Shown here one piece after another: positions 63,182 to 64,000 of a stretch of 64,000 bases of DNA. The notes under the pieces were generated by a model. It saw nothing but the letters and a program-made list of their open reading frames with translations, searched no databases and was not told the origin of the DNA. Each line of letters starts with the position of its first letter. Within the stretch, counting starts at the first letter, position 1. Location of the stretch: assembly GCF_002303925.1 (NCBI RefSeq), contig NZ_MRCS01000008.1, positions 1 to 64,000 on the forward strand, given 5' to 3'. The DNA comes from Pseudomonas sp. ACN8. Its GTDB lineage: Bacteria; Pseudomonadota; Gammaproteobacteria; Pseudomonadales; Pseudomonadaceae. Both the position numbers and the translations under genes were made by a program.

Positions 63182-64000
63182 ATGCGTATCCACGTCAGCT
63201 TCATCGACCGCGTCGGTATCACCCAGGAAGTCCTGGCCCTGCTCGGCGGGCGCAATCTGAACCTGGATGCGGTGGAAATGGTCCCGCCCAATGTCTATAT
63301 CGACGCCCCGACCCTGAGCCCGCAAGTGCTCGAGGAACTGCGCGATGCCCTGTTCAGCGTGCGTGGCGTGCAAGCGGTGACGGTGGTCGACATCCTGCCC
63401 GGCCAGCGCCGGCACTTGCAGCTCGACGCCTTGCTGGCCGCCATGACCGACCCGGTGCTGGCACTGGACAGCGACGGCAAGGTGCTGCTGGCCAACCCGG
63501 CCCTGATCGCCCTGTACGGCCGCGAACCGGACGGTGAAAGCGTGGGCGACCTGTTTGCCGACCCGGCCTTGCTCGACGCCCTGCTCGAACACGGCTTTCG
63601 CCTGCCGCTTCGGGAAATCACCGTCAACGGCCAGACCCTGTTGCTCGACGCCACGCCGATTACCGACGCCGGCGCCCTGCTGACCCTGTACCAACCGAAC
63701 CGCATCGGCGAACGCCTCTCCGCGCTGCACCATGACCACGCCGAAGGTTTCGATGCCCTGCTCGGCGAGTCCCCGGTGATCCGCACCCTCAAGGCGCGCG
63801 CCCAGCGGGTCGCGGCCCTCGATGCACCGCTGTTGATCCAGGGTGAAACCGGTACCGGCAAGGAACTGGTGGCCCGCGCCTGCCACGCCATCAGTGCCCG
63901 GCACAGTTCTCCCTTTTTGGCGTTGAATTGCGCGGCATTGCCGGAGAATCTCGCCGAAAGCGAACTGTTCGGCTATGCCCCTGGCGCTTTCACCGGCGCA
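63182..64000 (+). CDS. TyrR/PhhR-like sigma-54-dependent activator (partial, 5' part)
   Basis: 273 codons are in the window from ATG 63182; the frame runs off the end. N-terminal ACT-like domain (MRIHVSFIDRVGITQEVLAL), a PAS domain (MTDPVLALDSDGKVLLANPA), then the AAA+ domain with Walker A GETGTGKE and ELFGYAPGAFTGA, the GAFTGA loop that contacts sigma-54. The ACT-PAS-AAA order is that of TyrR/PhhR, but the ACT region differs much from PhhR as I recall it, so it is probably a paralogue with another amino-acid effector. Weak ribosome site. Confidence 0.85.
   Translation, partial: MRIHVSFIDRVGITQEVLALLGGRNLNLDAVEMVPPNVYIDAPTLSPQVLEELRDALFSVRGVQAVTVVDILPGQRRHLQLDALLAAMTDPVLALDSDGKVLLANPALIALYGREPDGESVGDLFADPALLDALLEHGFRLPLREITVNGQTLLLDATPITDAGALLTLYQPNRIGERLSALHHDHAEGFDALLGESPVIRTLKARAQRVAALDAPLLIQGETGTGKELVARACHAISARHSSPFLALNCAALPENLAESELFGYAPGAFTGA

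Overview
The window looks like chromosome of a fluorescent-group Pseudomonas. GC is high throughout. The Entner-Doudoroff/glucose-uptake cluster (zwf-pgl-eda, hexR, oprB, gtsABCD, edd-glk-gltR-gtrS, gap) has the arrangement typical of that genus. A fadD tandem, an arcDABC operon and a heme-signalling operon are present, and short palindromic repeats of the Pseudomonas REP/REPIN type (core GGAGCGAGC-N2-GCTCGCGA) sit in about twenty intergenic gaps.

Layout. 0-4.6 kb: end of a FAD oxidoreductase, a PaiB-like protein and a tautomerase on the plus strand, facing an isocitrate-lyase-superfamily enzyme and an anion permease controlled by a divergent LysR regulator; this looks like a small uncharacterised catabolic locus. 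4.7-9.7 kb: a DUF6124 gene with a hairpin-rich 5' leader, two glutathione transferases, a BdlA-like double-PAS chemotaxis protein, a LysR regulator and an unusual nested repeat cassette. 9.8-16.4 kb: an ECF sigma factor overlapping an orphan OpuAC-type binding protein, a PhnD-like protein, a fatty acid desaturase, a 36-residue Lys-rich protein, a GNAT acetyltransferase, peptide deformylase and a YihY/BrkB membrane protein. 16.6-25 kb: fatty-acid activation (two FadD enzymes, a lysophospholipase-like hydrolase, a MaoC hydratase), stress-type small proteins, a class V aminotransferase and an intradiol dioxygenase.

25.2-44.3 kb is the sugar regulon. Glucose enters through the OprB porin and the GtsABCD ABC transporter, is phosphorylated by Glk, oxidised by Zwf and Pgl, and split by Edd and Eda; Gap handles the triose. 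HexR and GltR/GtrS are the resident regulators. HexR-type sites (TTGT-N7-ACAA) are visible upstream of edd and gap, with a one-mismatch form upstream of zwf. Several of these genes carry the A-rich AANAANAA motif expected for Hfq/Crc catabolite repression next to their start codons. MgsA follows gap.

44.9-50.5 kb is an iron/heme operon: Fur boxes, FecI-type sigma, FecR-type anti-sigma, a TonB-dependent heme receptor with a signalling domain, and heme oxygenase HemO. 50.6-52.3 kb holds two convergent unrecognised genes; the plus-strand one is visibly AT-richer than its surroundings. 52.5-57.3 kb has a chemoreceptor, a CoA transferase, AlkA and a 47-residue membrane protein overlapping alkA. 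57.7-62.6 kb is the arginine deiminase operon arcDABC, followed by a DUF5064 gene and the beginning of a TyrR/PhhR-like sigma-54 activator cut by the window end.

No tRNA, rRNA, CRISPR array, transposase or phage gene was recognised. Family names are from reading motifs by eye; no database search was run.
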